The position numbers and the translations under genes are program-made. Positions 15,592-22,545 of a DNA stretch of 64,000 bases are shown here, in pieces; within the stretch, counting starts at the first letter, position 1; every line of letters starts with the position of its first letter. Under the pieces are notes generated by a model. The model ran no database searches. It worked only from the letters and a program-made list of their open reading frames with translations, and had not been told where the DNA came from. The stretch comes from Streptosporangium sp. NBC_01495. GTDB lineage: Bacteria; Actinomycetota; Actinomycetes; Streptosporangiales; Streptosporangiaceae. The DNA is taken from contig NZ_CP109430.1 in NCBI RefSeq assembly GCF_036250735.1, positions 806,001 through 870,000 of the forward strand. The letters run 5' to 3'.

Positions 15592-16773
15592 GTGTCGTTG
15601 CCACCGCTGGTAGAGCCGGCAGCCGAGCTGACCGTCGACGAGGTGCGCCGTTACTCGCGCCACCTGATCATCCCGGACGTCGGCATGGCCGGGCAGAAGC
15701 GCCTGAAGAACGCCAAGGTGCTCTGTGTGGGCGCCGGAGGCCTGGGTTCCCCCGCGCTGCTCTATCTCGCGGCCGCGGGAGTGGGCACCCTCGGCGTCAT
15801 CGACTTCGACGTGGTCGACGAGTCCAACCTGCAGCGGCAGGTCATCCACGGCCAGTCCGACGTCGGCCGCCCCAAGGCGGAGAGCGCCGCCGACAGCGTC
15901 AGGGAGATCAACCCCCTGGTCAACGTGGTCGTCCACAACGAGGCGCTCACCACGGACAACGTGATGGAGATCTTCGCCGCCTACGACCTGATCGTGGACG
16001 GCACCGACAACTTCGCCACCCGCTACATGGTCAACGACGCGGCCGTCCTCCTCGGCAAGCCGTACGTCTGGGGTTCGATCTACCGCTTCGACGGCCAGGC
16101 CAGCGTCTTCTGGGCCGAGCACGGCCCCTGCTACCGCTGCCTCTACCCCGAGCCCCCGCCGCCCGGCATGGTCCCCTCGTGCGCCGAGGGCGGCGTGCTC
16201 GGCGTGCTGTGCGCGTCGATCGGCTCCATCCAGGTCAACGAGGCCATCAAGCTCCTCGCGGGCATCGGCGAGCCGCTGGTCGGCCGTCTGATGATCTACG
16301 ACGCCCTGGAGATGAACTACCGCTCGGTCAAGGTCCGCAAGGATCCCGAGTGCGTGCTCTGCGGCAAGAACCCGACGGTCACCCAACTGCTCGACGACTA
16401 CGAGGCGTTCTGCGGCGCGGTCTCCGAGGAGGCCCAGGAGGCCGCCTCCGGCTCCACGATCACCGCCGCCGAGCTCAAGTCCTGGCAGGACAGGGGCGAG
16501 AGCATCTACGTGATCGACGTCCGCGAGCCGAACGAGTACGAGATCGTGTCCATCCCCGGCGCCGTGCTCATCCCCAAGGGCGAGTTCCTCAACGGCTCCG
16601 CGCTGGAGAAGCTCCCGCAGGACAAGAAGATCGTCCTGCACTGCAAGTCCGGTGCCCGCTCCGCCGAGGTCCTGGCGATCGTCAAGAGCGCTGGCTTCTC
16701 CGACGCCGTCCACGTGGGCGGCGGCGTGCTCAGCTGGATCAAGACGGTCGACCCTAGCCTGCCCGCCTACTGA
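15592..16773 (+). CDS. moeZ: Adenylyltransferase/sulfurtransferase MoeZ
   Basis: A 393-residue two-domain protein: an E1-like ThiF/MoeB adenylation domain (GAGGLG at 47-52, DFDVVDESNLQRQ, Zn cysteines C180/C183 and C254/C257, C197 in SCAEGG) followed by a rhodanese domain whose active-site loop is C351-K-S-G-A-R. It activates the C-terminal glycine of small ubiquitin-like sulfur carriers (MoaD, CysO, ThiS types) and transfers sulfur, serving molybdopterin, cysteine and thiocarboxylate-dependent natural product pathways. GTG 15592 follows GGGAG by seven bases. Length is standard. Confidence 0.95.
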   Translation: MSLPPLVEPAAELTVDEVRRYSRHLIIPDVGMAGQKRLKNAKVLCVGAGGLGSPALLYLAAAGVGTLGVIDFDVVDESNLQRQVIHGQSDVGRPKAESAADSVREINPLVNVVVHNEALTTDNVMEIFAAYDLIVDGTDNFATRYMVNDAAVLLGKPYVWGSIYRFDGQASVFWAEHGPCYRCLYPEPPPPGMVPSCAEGGVLGVLCASIGSIQVNEAIKLLAGIGEPLVGRLMIYDALEMNYRSVKVRKDPECVLCGKNPTVTQLLDDYEAFCGAVSEEAQEAASGSTITAAELKSWQDRGESIYVIDVREPNEYEIVSIPGAVLIPKGEFLNGSALEKLPQDKKIVLHCKSGARSAEVLAIVKSAGFSDAVHVGGGVLSWIKTVDPSLPAY

Positions 16774-16798
16774 GGGCCCACGTGTCCGGTGCGACCCG

Positions 16799-16828
16799 CG
16801 CCCCGTGGAGCACGCGCTCCGCGGGGCG
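16799..16828. terminator. Hairpin after moeZ
   Basis: CGCCCCGTGGAGC pairs with GCTCCGCGGGGCG around ACGC: 13 pairs including one G-T. It starts 26 bases after the moeZ stop codon. Degenerate GTTCCxCCAGG repeats follow to about 16900. Confidence 0.75.
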
Positions 16829-16953
16829 CTCGCCGTTCGGAAGGTTCCACCAGGGGTCCACCAGAGTTCCGTCAGGGTTCCGCCGAGGTCACCAAGTGCT
16901 CTCCACGCTGACGGATCTGGACGGAACGGCGGATGACACCCGCCTCACCGCAT

Positions 16954-16959
16954 TAAGGT
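16954..16959 (+). promoter_or_regulatory. -10 box of leaderless membrane-protein/mycosin operon 1
   Basis: TAAGGT lies seven bases before GTG 16967; no Shine-Dalgarno is present. Confidence 0.5.
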
Positions 16960-16966
16960 CGGGGAC

Positions 16967-17701
16967 GTGAATGAAGTCCCACGTCAGCGGCGGCGTTCAT
17001 GGCCGACGCTGGTCGTGGCTTCGGCCCTGACGCTGTTCTGCGCGATCGTGGCCGGGGTGGCGAGCAGTGCCGCGGCGACGGAACTCACCCGGGGGCCGAC
17101 CCAGGCGGAGCTCGACCGGGCCGCCCTCGACGAGGTGGCCAGGCGCTGGCAGGCCTGGCCCGCCGGGCGTGTCTTCCCCGAGACCGTCCTCTACGCCCCG
17201 GAGCAGGGCGGCGAGGAGAAGGCCCGCCGGGTGGGCATCTCGCCGGAGACCCGCTGCGACGGCGCGGTCGACGCCCCGCTGCGCAAGGCGCTGCGGGGGG
17301 CGGGCTGCCTGGGCGTCCTGCGGGCCACCTACATCGACGCGCTCCAGGGGATCGTCGTCACCGTCGGCGTCGCGGCCTTCGCGGACGAGCTCGGCGCCAC
17401 CAGGGCCAGGGCGGCGCTGCCCAGGGGCGGCAGGCCCTCGCCCGGCCTGAGGGCGCTGGCCTTCCCCGGCACCGTCACCGACAGGTTCGTCTCCGCGGGG
17501 CGCCAGGCGGGCCTCGCCCGGCAGGCGGGCCCGTACGTGGTGATGGCCACGGTCGGCCAGACCGACGGCCGGCCCGCCAGGGCGGTCGGCGAGCAGCGGC
17601 CCACCCTGTTCGCGTTCACCGGGGACATCGCCGACCGTATCCTCGCCGACCTGTCCACCCCCGCCCGCCCCGACTGCGTCTCCACGGAGTGGCGATGCTG
17701 A
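16967..17701 (+). CDS. Membrane-anchored protein paired with mycosin (copy 1)
   Basis: A 244-residue protein with one N-terminal membrane segment (about residues 15-37) and an extracytoplasmic domain of about 200 residues. Motifs shared with the paralogue at 19347: ARRWxxW, VFPxxxxY, ARRVG, CLGVLRATYID against CRTLLRATYVD, VGVAAFxDE, RALAFPGT against RPVAFPGT, GPYVVMATVGQTDGR, and a C-terminal cysteine. Paired conserved cysteines suggest disulphides. The family is not one I can name. Its last seven bases (ATGCTGA) overlap the start of the subtilase, so the two are translated together and probably act together. Confidence 0.75.
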   Translation: MNEVPRQRRRSWPTLVVASALTLFCAIVAGVASSAAATELTRGPTQAELDRAALDEVARRWQAWPAGRVFPETVLYAPEQGGEEKARRVGISPETRCDGAVDAPLRKALRGAGCLGVLRATYIDALQGIVVTVGVAAFADELGATRARAALPRGGRPSPGLRALAFPGTVTDRFVSAGRQAGLARQAGPYVVMATVGQTDGRPARAVGEQRPTLFAFTGDIADRILADLSTPARPDCVSTEWRC

Positions 17702-19098
17702 CCACACCGAGGCGTCTCCCCGCCACCGGACCGCCCGCGAGGGCGGGGTCGAGGAGGCCGAGGGCACCGGCGGCACCGGTGGCACTGCCGGTGCCGGTGA
17801 CGCTGAGGCTGCCGGTGATCCGGAGGGCGCTGAGGAACGCGGTGACGCGGGTGGTGCCGGTGGTGCTCGCGGTCCTGGCGGTGCCCGCGGTCCTGGCCCC
17901 GGTTCCGGCAGCGCGGGCCGACGACGTCAGGGACAGCCAGCGGGAGGTGCTGCGGACCCTCGACCTGCCCGCCGCCTGGCGGATCTCCGAGGGCAGGGGC
18001 GTGACCGTGGCCGTGCTCGACTCCGGGGTGGACCGCGACCACCGCGACCTGACCGGTTCGGTGATCGAAGGCAAGGACTTCACGGTCGGGGCCAACCCGC
18101 CGGGGGTGAGCCCCCTGAGGCTGCACGGCACGTACATGGCGTCGCTGATCGCCGGGCACGGACACGGGCCGGGCGGCGCCGACGGGGTGATCGGCGTCGC
18201 GCCCCGCGCGAGGGTGCTGTCGGTGCGGGTCATCCTGGAGGACGAGGAGCCCGGCTTCCGGGAGTTCAACACCGCCGAGCGCTACGAGAACGTGGTGGCC
18301 AGGGGCATCAGGCACGCGGTGGACCGCGGTGCCGACGTGATCAACATGTCGATCTCCAAGGAGCTGGCGACCCGGGAGGAGCGGTCGGCGATCCGCTACG
18401 CGATCTCCAAGGGGGTCGTGCTCGTCGCGGCGGCGGGCAACGAGGGCGCCGAGGAGCCGGACGCCAGCGGTTACGCCCCCTACTCCTATCCGGCGGCCTT
18501 CCCCGGGGTGGTCTCGGTCGCCGCGACGGACCGAGGGCTGCGCCGGGCCTCGTTCTCCAACCGGAACCCCTCGGTCCTGGTGGCCGCGCCGGGGGTGGAC
18601 ATCCTCGGCGCCGGTCCGGGTGACGAGTACTGGGTCGGCCGGGGCACCTCGCAGGCGACCGCCCTGGTGTCGGGCGTCGCCGCGCTCATCAAGGCCAGGT
18701 ATCCAAGGATGTCGCCCGTGCTGGTCGTGCAGGCGATCACCGCGGGAGCCACCCGGCGGCCCACCGGCGGCTACGACACCGGTACGGGCTTCGGTGTCGT
18801 CAACGCCACCCGGGCACTCGCCGCCGCCGCCAGGATCTCCCGGCACACCCTCACCGCCGAGGGGGCCGGGGGCGCCGGTGGGCACGACCCCGCCCGCCCG
18901 CTGGGCCTGGCGGTCGAGCCGGTGCGGGTGGTCCACCGCGACCGGGACCGGATCACCCTGTACGGCGGGGTGGCCGTGGCCGCCGGGCTCGGCGCGGTCG
19001 TCTCCCTGATCGCGCTCGCCGTGTTCGTCGGCCGTACGCGCTCGTCGGAGATCTTCGAGGAACCCGTGCCGGATCCGATCACGGCTCCCTGGCCCTGA
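17695..19098 (+). CDS. Mycosin-like S8 subtilase (copy 1)
   Basis: A 467-residue membrane-anchored subtilisin-family protease. Residues 48-75 form an uncleaved or cleaved export signal, and the catalytic triad is D109 (VAVLDSGVD), H144 (LHGTYMAS) and S319 (GTSQATA), with the oxyanion Asn in AAAGNEG. A C-terminal membrane helix (about residues 420-445) and short tail follow, as in type VII secretion mycosins. No ESX components (EccB-E, WXG100) are encoded nearby, so a link to type VII secretion is not shown. The ATG overlaps the upstream stop by seven bases. Confidence 0.88.
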   Translation: MLTTPRRLPATGPPARAGSRRPRAPAAPVALPVPVTLRLPVIRRALRNAVTRVVPVVLAVLAVPAVLAPVPAARADDVRDSQREVLRTLDLPAAWRISEGRGVTVAVLDSGVDRDHRDLTGSVIEGKDFTVGANPPGVSPLRLHGTYMASLIAGHGHGPGGADGVIGVAPRARVLSVRVILEDEEPGFREFNTAERYENVVARGIRHAVDRGADVINMSISKELATREERSAIRYAISKGVVLVAAAGNEGAEEPDASGYAPYSYPAAFPGVVSVAATDRGLRRASFSNRNPSVLVAAPGVDILGAGPGDEYWVGRGTSQATALVSGVAALIKARYPRMSPVLVVQAITAGATRRPTGGYDTGTGFGVVNATRALAAAARISRHTLTAEGAGGAGGHDPARPLGLAVEPVRVVHRDRDRITLYGGVAVAAGLGAVVSLIALAVFVGRTRSSEIFEEPVPDPITAPWP

Positions 19099-19235
19099 GC
19101 GCCCGGCGATGCCGGGCGGACTCCGGAGCCCGGCCCGGACCCTGCACCGGCCCCTGGCGCGGACTTCGGTCCGCTGCCTGGCCCGGACTCCGGTCCTGCC
19201 CCTGGGATGGACCTTGGCCCGGCCCCTGACCGGAA

Positions 19236-19258
19236 CCGGAACCGGAGTCCGGTTCCGG
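19236..19258. terminator. Hairpin between the two mycosin modules
   Basis: CCGGAACCGGA and its exact complement almost back to back, in a C/G-rich interval (19099-19330) of degenerate CCxGGCCCGGAC repeats. Likely terminator of module 1. Confidence 0.55.
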
Positions 19259-19334
19259 CCGGGGGCGCCGGCTCCGGTCATGGGGAGTGTCGCGAAAATA
19301 CCCGCCGCCGATAGGGCGGGGAGGTCCTTCGACG

Positions 19335-19340
19335 TAGCAT
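19335..19340 (+). promoter_or_regulatory. -10 box of leaderless mycosin operon 2
   Basis: TAGCAT lies six bases before ATG 19347; CGGAG in between is too close to serve as a normal ribosome site. Confidence 0.45.
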
Positions 19341-19346
19341 CGGAGT

Positions 19347-20315
19347 ATGTCGCAGCAAGGGCGGTCCCAGGAGCCGGAGCGGCCTCTGGGAACCCCCGCC
19401 CCCCGCGCGCGCGGCGGCTGGCCGCCGTCCGGCTCCCGGGTGGGCGGCATCGGCGGTGCCGGAAGCATCCGGGTCCGCCGGGCGCCCGTGCCGGGCTCCC
19501 CCGCCAGGCGGTCCCGCGTGCGGTCCTGGCCGGCGGCGGGCCGCGACCGTACGGCGGTCAAACGCACCGAGCTGGAGACCCTGGAACAGGGCATCCGTTT
19601 CCGTACGATCTTCCTGATCCTGATGGGCACGATCCTCGCCATCGCCGCCACCAACGTGCTGACCGGCACGGTCGGGCTGGTGCGCGAGACGAGCTCGCGC
19701 CCGCTGACCGCCGCCGAGCAGGCCCGCTACATCCAGGACGACATCGCCAGGCGCTGGCACACCTGGACCGCCGACCTGGTCTTCCCCGTCGAGTTGCAGT
19801 ACATCGGCCTGGGCAGGGTCCAGCAGTACGCCCGCAGGGTCGGTCTCGCCCCCGAGGTCGCCTGCGCGGCGGGAACGGACGCGCCGGTGGGGTCGGTGCT
19901 CTCCGAATACGGCTGCCGCACCCTGCTGCGGGCCACCTACGTCGACCAGACGTCCTCGTTCGCCTTCACCGTGGGCATCGCCGTGCTCGGCGACGAGGAG
20001 CGGAGGATCGCCGCCTCCGCCCAGCTGGCCGTGGACGATCGGGTGGGGGTGCGCCCGGTGGCCTTCCCCGGCACGGCGACCGAGCTGTTCGGGGCCGCGC
20101 AACGCCAGCGCAACGCCTGGGTGGGCGTCGGTCCCTACATCGTCTTCTCCACGGCCGGCTACACCGACGGCCGCACCCGCCAGGCGGTCGCCCCCGAGGA
20201 GATCCTGCACAGCGAGCTGTGGCCCGCGGCCCAGGCGGTCGCGGGGCGCATCGCCCACGCCCTCGGCGACGAGCCCAGCGCCGTGCCCCAGTGCACCCAG
20301 GGGAACGTGTGCTGA
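19347..20315 (+). CDS. Membrane-anchored protein paired with mycosin (copy 2)
   Basis: A 322-residue paralogue of the 16967 product with an additional Arg/Pro/Gly-rich cytoplasmic N-terminus of about 85 residues before the membrane segment (FRTIFLILMGTILAIAATNV). The outer domain shares ARRWHTW, VFPVELQY, YARRVGLAPEV, LLRATYVD, VAFPGTAT and GPYIVFSTAGYTDGR, and ends CTQGNVC. The shared pattern with copy 1 shows duplication of the whole gene pair. The last seven bases (GTGCTGA) overlap the next start codon. Confidence 0.75.
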   Translation: MSQQGRSQEPERPLGTPAPRARGGWPPSGSRVGGIGGAGSIRVRRAPVPGSPARRSRVRSWPAAGRDRTAVKRTELETLEQGIRFRTIFLILMGTILAIAATNVLTGTVGLVRETSSRPLTAAEQARYIQDDIARRWHTWTADLVFPVELQYIGLGRVQQYARRVGLAPEVACAAGTDAPVGSVLSEYGCRTLLRATYVDQTSSFAFTVGIAVLGDEERRIAASAQLAVDDRVGVRPVAFPGTATELFGAAQRQRNAWVGVGPYIVFSTAGYTDGRTRQAVAPEEILHSELWPAAQAVAGRIAHALGDEPSAVPQCTQGNVC

Positions 20316-21622
20316 GGTTCCGGAGGTTCTGGGCGGCGGGAGCGCTGGCCGCGCTCTCGGTGGCGGGTCCGGTGCCGGTCGCCGCCCCGGCGCTCGCCGG
20401 GACCGTGTCGACCGCGCAGCCTGAGCCGGCGTCCCCCGGGTCGGTGTCGCCCGGGGGGACCGCGGATGTCCGCGAGGACCAGCGCTGGGTGCTGGAGATG
20501 CTCAACACCGAGGAGGCGTGGAAGGTCACCAAGGGCTCGGGCGTCATCGTGGCACTGGTCGACAGCGGGGTGGACGACCAGGTCGCCGAGCTGCAGGGGC
20601 GGGTGATCTCCGGGCCCGACATGGGTTCGGTCCGGTTCGACAGGGACACGCCGGACGCCGGGAGGCACGGCACCGCCATGGCCTCGCTCATCGCCGGGGC
20701 GGGCAAGGGGGAGGAGGGCCTTCTCGGCGTCGCGCCCGAGGCCAGGATCCTCTCGCTGCCGTTGATCGTCGAGGAGCGGCCCGAGGACGGCTCCGCCCTG
20801 CCGAACGAGGATCTGCGCTCGCGCAACGACAGCCCCCTGGCCCGCGCGATCCGCTACGCCACCGATCACGGGGCCAAGGTCGTCAGCATGTCGCTGGGTG
20901 CCTACGGGCCGCACAGGAGCGAGCGGGAGGCGGTCGCCTACGCGCTGTCCAGGGGCGTGGTGCTCGTCGCCGCCGTGGGCAACGACGGAGATTCCCGGTA
21001 CGCCATGGACAACGCCACCTCCTTCTGGAACTTCCCCGCCGGATACTCCGGGGTCATCGGTGTGGGCGCGGTGGACGACCTGGGCAGGCCGGCGACGTTC
21101 AGCAGCGACAACCTGTCGGTCCTGGTCTCGGCGCCGGGTGTCGACGTGCCGGTGGTCGTTCCGGGAGGAGAGTACGGGTCTTCGGAAGGGACCAGTTCGG
21201 CGACCGCGCTGGTGGCCGGAGTTGTCGCCCTCATAAAAGCAAAATATCCGGATATATCGCCTCAAATGGTGTCGCAGGCCCTCACCTCCACAGCCACGGC
21301 GCGTCCCGTCGCCGGTTACGACGACCACGTCGGGTTCGGCGTCGTCGACGCTGCGGCCGCCCTGGCCAAGGCGGGCCGGCTCGTGGCCGGGGCCGCGGAG
21401 GTCCAGGTCCCCGACGGCAAGCACTTCGGCGACGGCACCCTGCCCACCGAGCCCAGCAGGCCGGGCCCCGAGCCCGCGCGCCTCTGGCTGTACGGCGCGG
21501 GCCTCGCGGGCGGCCTGCTGGCGTTCGCGGCGGCCGTGGCGATGCTCAATCGGCATTCCGGCAGGGGAGGGCCGATGATGGCGTCCCCCGAGCCGATCCG
21601 GCACGGGAGGTCGCGAAGATAA
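20309..21622 (+). CDS. Mycosin-like S8 subtilase (copy 2)
   Basis: A 437-residue subtilase with signal peptide (about residues 1-30), triad D85 (VALVDSGVD), H120 (RHGTAMAS) and S296 (GTSSATA), oxyanion Asn in AAVGNDG, and a C-terminal transmembrane helix (about 400-422) with a basic tail. It is diverged from copy 1 in the N-terminal half but has the same architecture and same overlap with its partner. The stretch around 21225-21265 (encoding ALIKAKYPDISP) is markedly AT-richer than its surroundings, an isolated patch of different codon use. Confidence 0.88.
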   Translation: MLRFRRFWAAGALAALSVAGPVPVAAPALAGTVSTAQPEPASPGSVSPGGTADVREDQRWVLEMLNTEEAWKVTKGSGVIVALVDSGVDDQVAELQGRVISGPDMGSVRFDRDTPDAGRHGTAMASLIAGAGKGEEGLLGVAPEARILSLPLIVEERPEDGSALPNEDLRSRNDSPLARAIRYATDHGAKVVSMSLGAYGPHRSEREAVAYALSRGVVLVAAVGNDGDSRYAMDNATSFWNFPAGYSGVIGVGAVDDLGRPATFSSDNLSVLVSAPGVDVPVVVPGGEYGSSEGTSSATALVAGVVALIKAKYPDISPQMVSQALTSTATARPVAGYDDHVGFGVVDAAAALAKAGRLVAGAAEVQVPDGKHFGDGTLPTEPSRPGPEPARLWLYGAGLAGGLLAFAAAVAMLNRHSGRGGPMMASPEPIRHGRSRR

Positions 21623-21719
21623 CCGCAATTCGACTGCGATTCGAACGCGTTTTGGACACCGTTCGGATGCGGTATCCGGGATGCCGGGATTCACGCTCCG
21701 GAAAACCGGGAAGGTTCGC

Positions 21720-21725
21720 TAGTCT
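21720..21725 (+). promoter_or_regulatory. -10 box of the 21734/alkyltransferase-like unit
   Basis: TAGTCT lies eight bases before ATG 21734, consistent with a leaderless transcript. Confidence 0.4.
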
Positions 21726-21733
21726 CGCGCGTT

Positions 21734-22102
21734 ATGGGGTACGAGTTGCGCGTGGAGCGCCCTGCGCCTCTCGCCTTCGCGGAACTCGCGACTGTGCTGG
21801 GGCAGGCGGGGTTCGAGTTCAGGGGCTCGCAGGAGTCGGGGGAGATTCTGGCCCGTCATAATGGCGCGGTCCATGCCATAGCGCTATGGAACGGGCAACT
21901 TTCCGGCGCCCCCGGATCCGACTGGCAGGTGGCCCAGCTGGCGCGCGTGTCCGCCCTCCTTGGAGCCCGGCTGGTCGGCGAGGACGGCGAGTCCTACGCG
22001 ATCCGCGGCGGCCTGGTCGAGCAGCTGAACGGCTCGGCGGCCTACGAGTTCGGCAAACTCGACGAGATCCTCTCCGCCGGACCGACCGTATGGAGTCAGT
22101 AG
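21734..22102 (+). CDS. Hypothetical protein overlapping the alkyltransferase-like gene
   Basis: A 122-residue cytoplasmic protein that I do not recognise. It starts MGYELRVERPAPLAFAELATV and looks like a compact alpha/beta fold, with no signal or membrane segment and no obvious catalytic motif. Its 3' end overlaps the next gene by 13 bases, so the two are co-translated; a DNA-repair-linked role is possible by association only. Confidence 0.65.
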   Translation: MGYELRVERPAPLAFAELATVLGQAGFEFRGSQESGEILARHNGAVHAIALWNGQLSGAPGSDWQVAQLARVSALLGARLVGEDGESYAIRGGLVEQLNGSAAYEFGKLDEILSAGPTVWSQ

Positions 22103-22398
22103 GCCACCCCACCCCGTACGCGGAGCGGGTGCTCGACCTGGTCGAGCGCATCCCGCCCGGAATGGTGATGTCCTACGGCGACATCGCCGAGTATCTCGGC
22201 GAGGGGGGCCCGCGCCAGGTCGGCAGGGTGATGTCCACCTGGGGCGGGGGCGTGCCCTGGTGGCGCGTCGTGCACGCCGACGGTACCCCGCCGCCCGGCC
22301 ACGAGCAGCGATGCCTGGCGAGCTGGCGCGAGGAGCGGACCCCGCTGCGGGGCGCCCGCGCCGACATGCGGGCGGCCAGATGGGACGGAAATCCGTAG
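22090..22398 (+). CDS. Alkyltransferase-like (MGMT-fold) DNA-binding protein
   Basis: A 102-residue protein of the MGMT C-terminal domain type (helix-turn-helix part VMSYGDIAEYLGEGGPRQVGRVMS). The acceptor motif PCHR of true methyltransferases reads PWWR here, so the reactive cysteine is absent. Such ATL proteins bind O6-alkylguanine, flip the base and signal nucleotide excision repair instead of repairing it. A relative (Rv3204) lies near adnAB in M. tuberculosis, matching the position here. Confidence 0.85.
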   Translation: MESVGHPTPYAERVLDLVERIPPGMVMSYGDIAEYLGEGGPRQVGRVMSTWGGGVPWWRVVHADGTPPPGHEQRCLASWREERTPLRGARADMRAARWDGNP

Positions 22399-22545
22399 AC
22401 GGTGCGACGGTGCGGAGCGGGAAACCTGCTAGATCACAACTGCCTGTAAATCCCGCAAGCCCGTAAATCACGGCGTAACCGGCCCTGCTGTGGCGCACTA
22501 ACATGGCCTAGGACAGCGCTCTGTCCGAAAGGCGGTGCTTTCCCC

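Noticed and set aside
17695..21622. Type VII (ESX) secretion locus
   Set aside because: Only mycosin-like proteases are present; no WXG100, EccB, EccC, EccD or EccE genes are encoded nearby.
22090..22398. True O6-methylguanine-DNA methyltransferase
   Set aside because: The PCHR acceptor cysteine is replaced (PWWR), so it is an alkyltransferase-like protein without methyl transfer.
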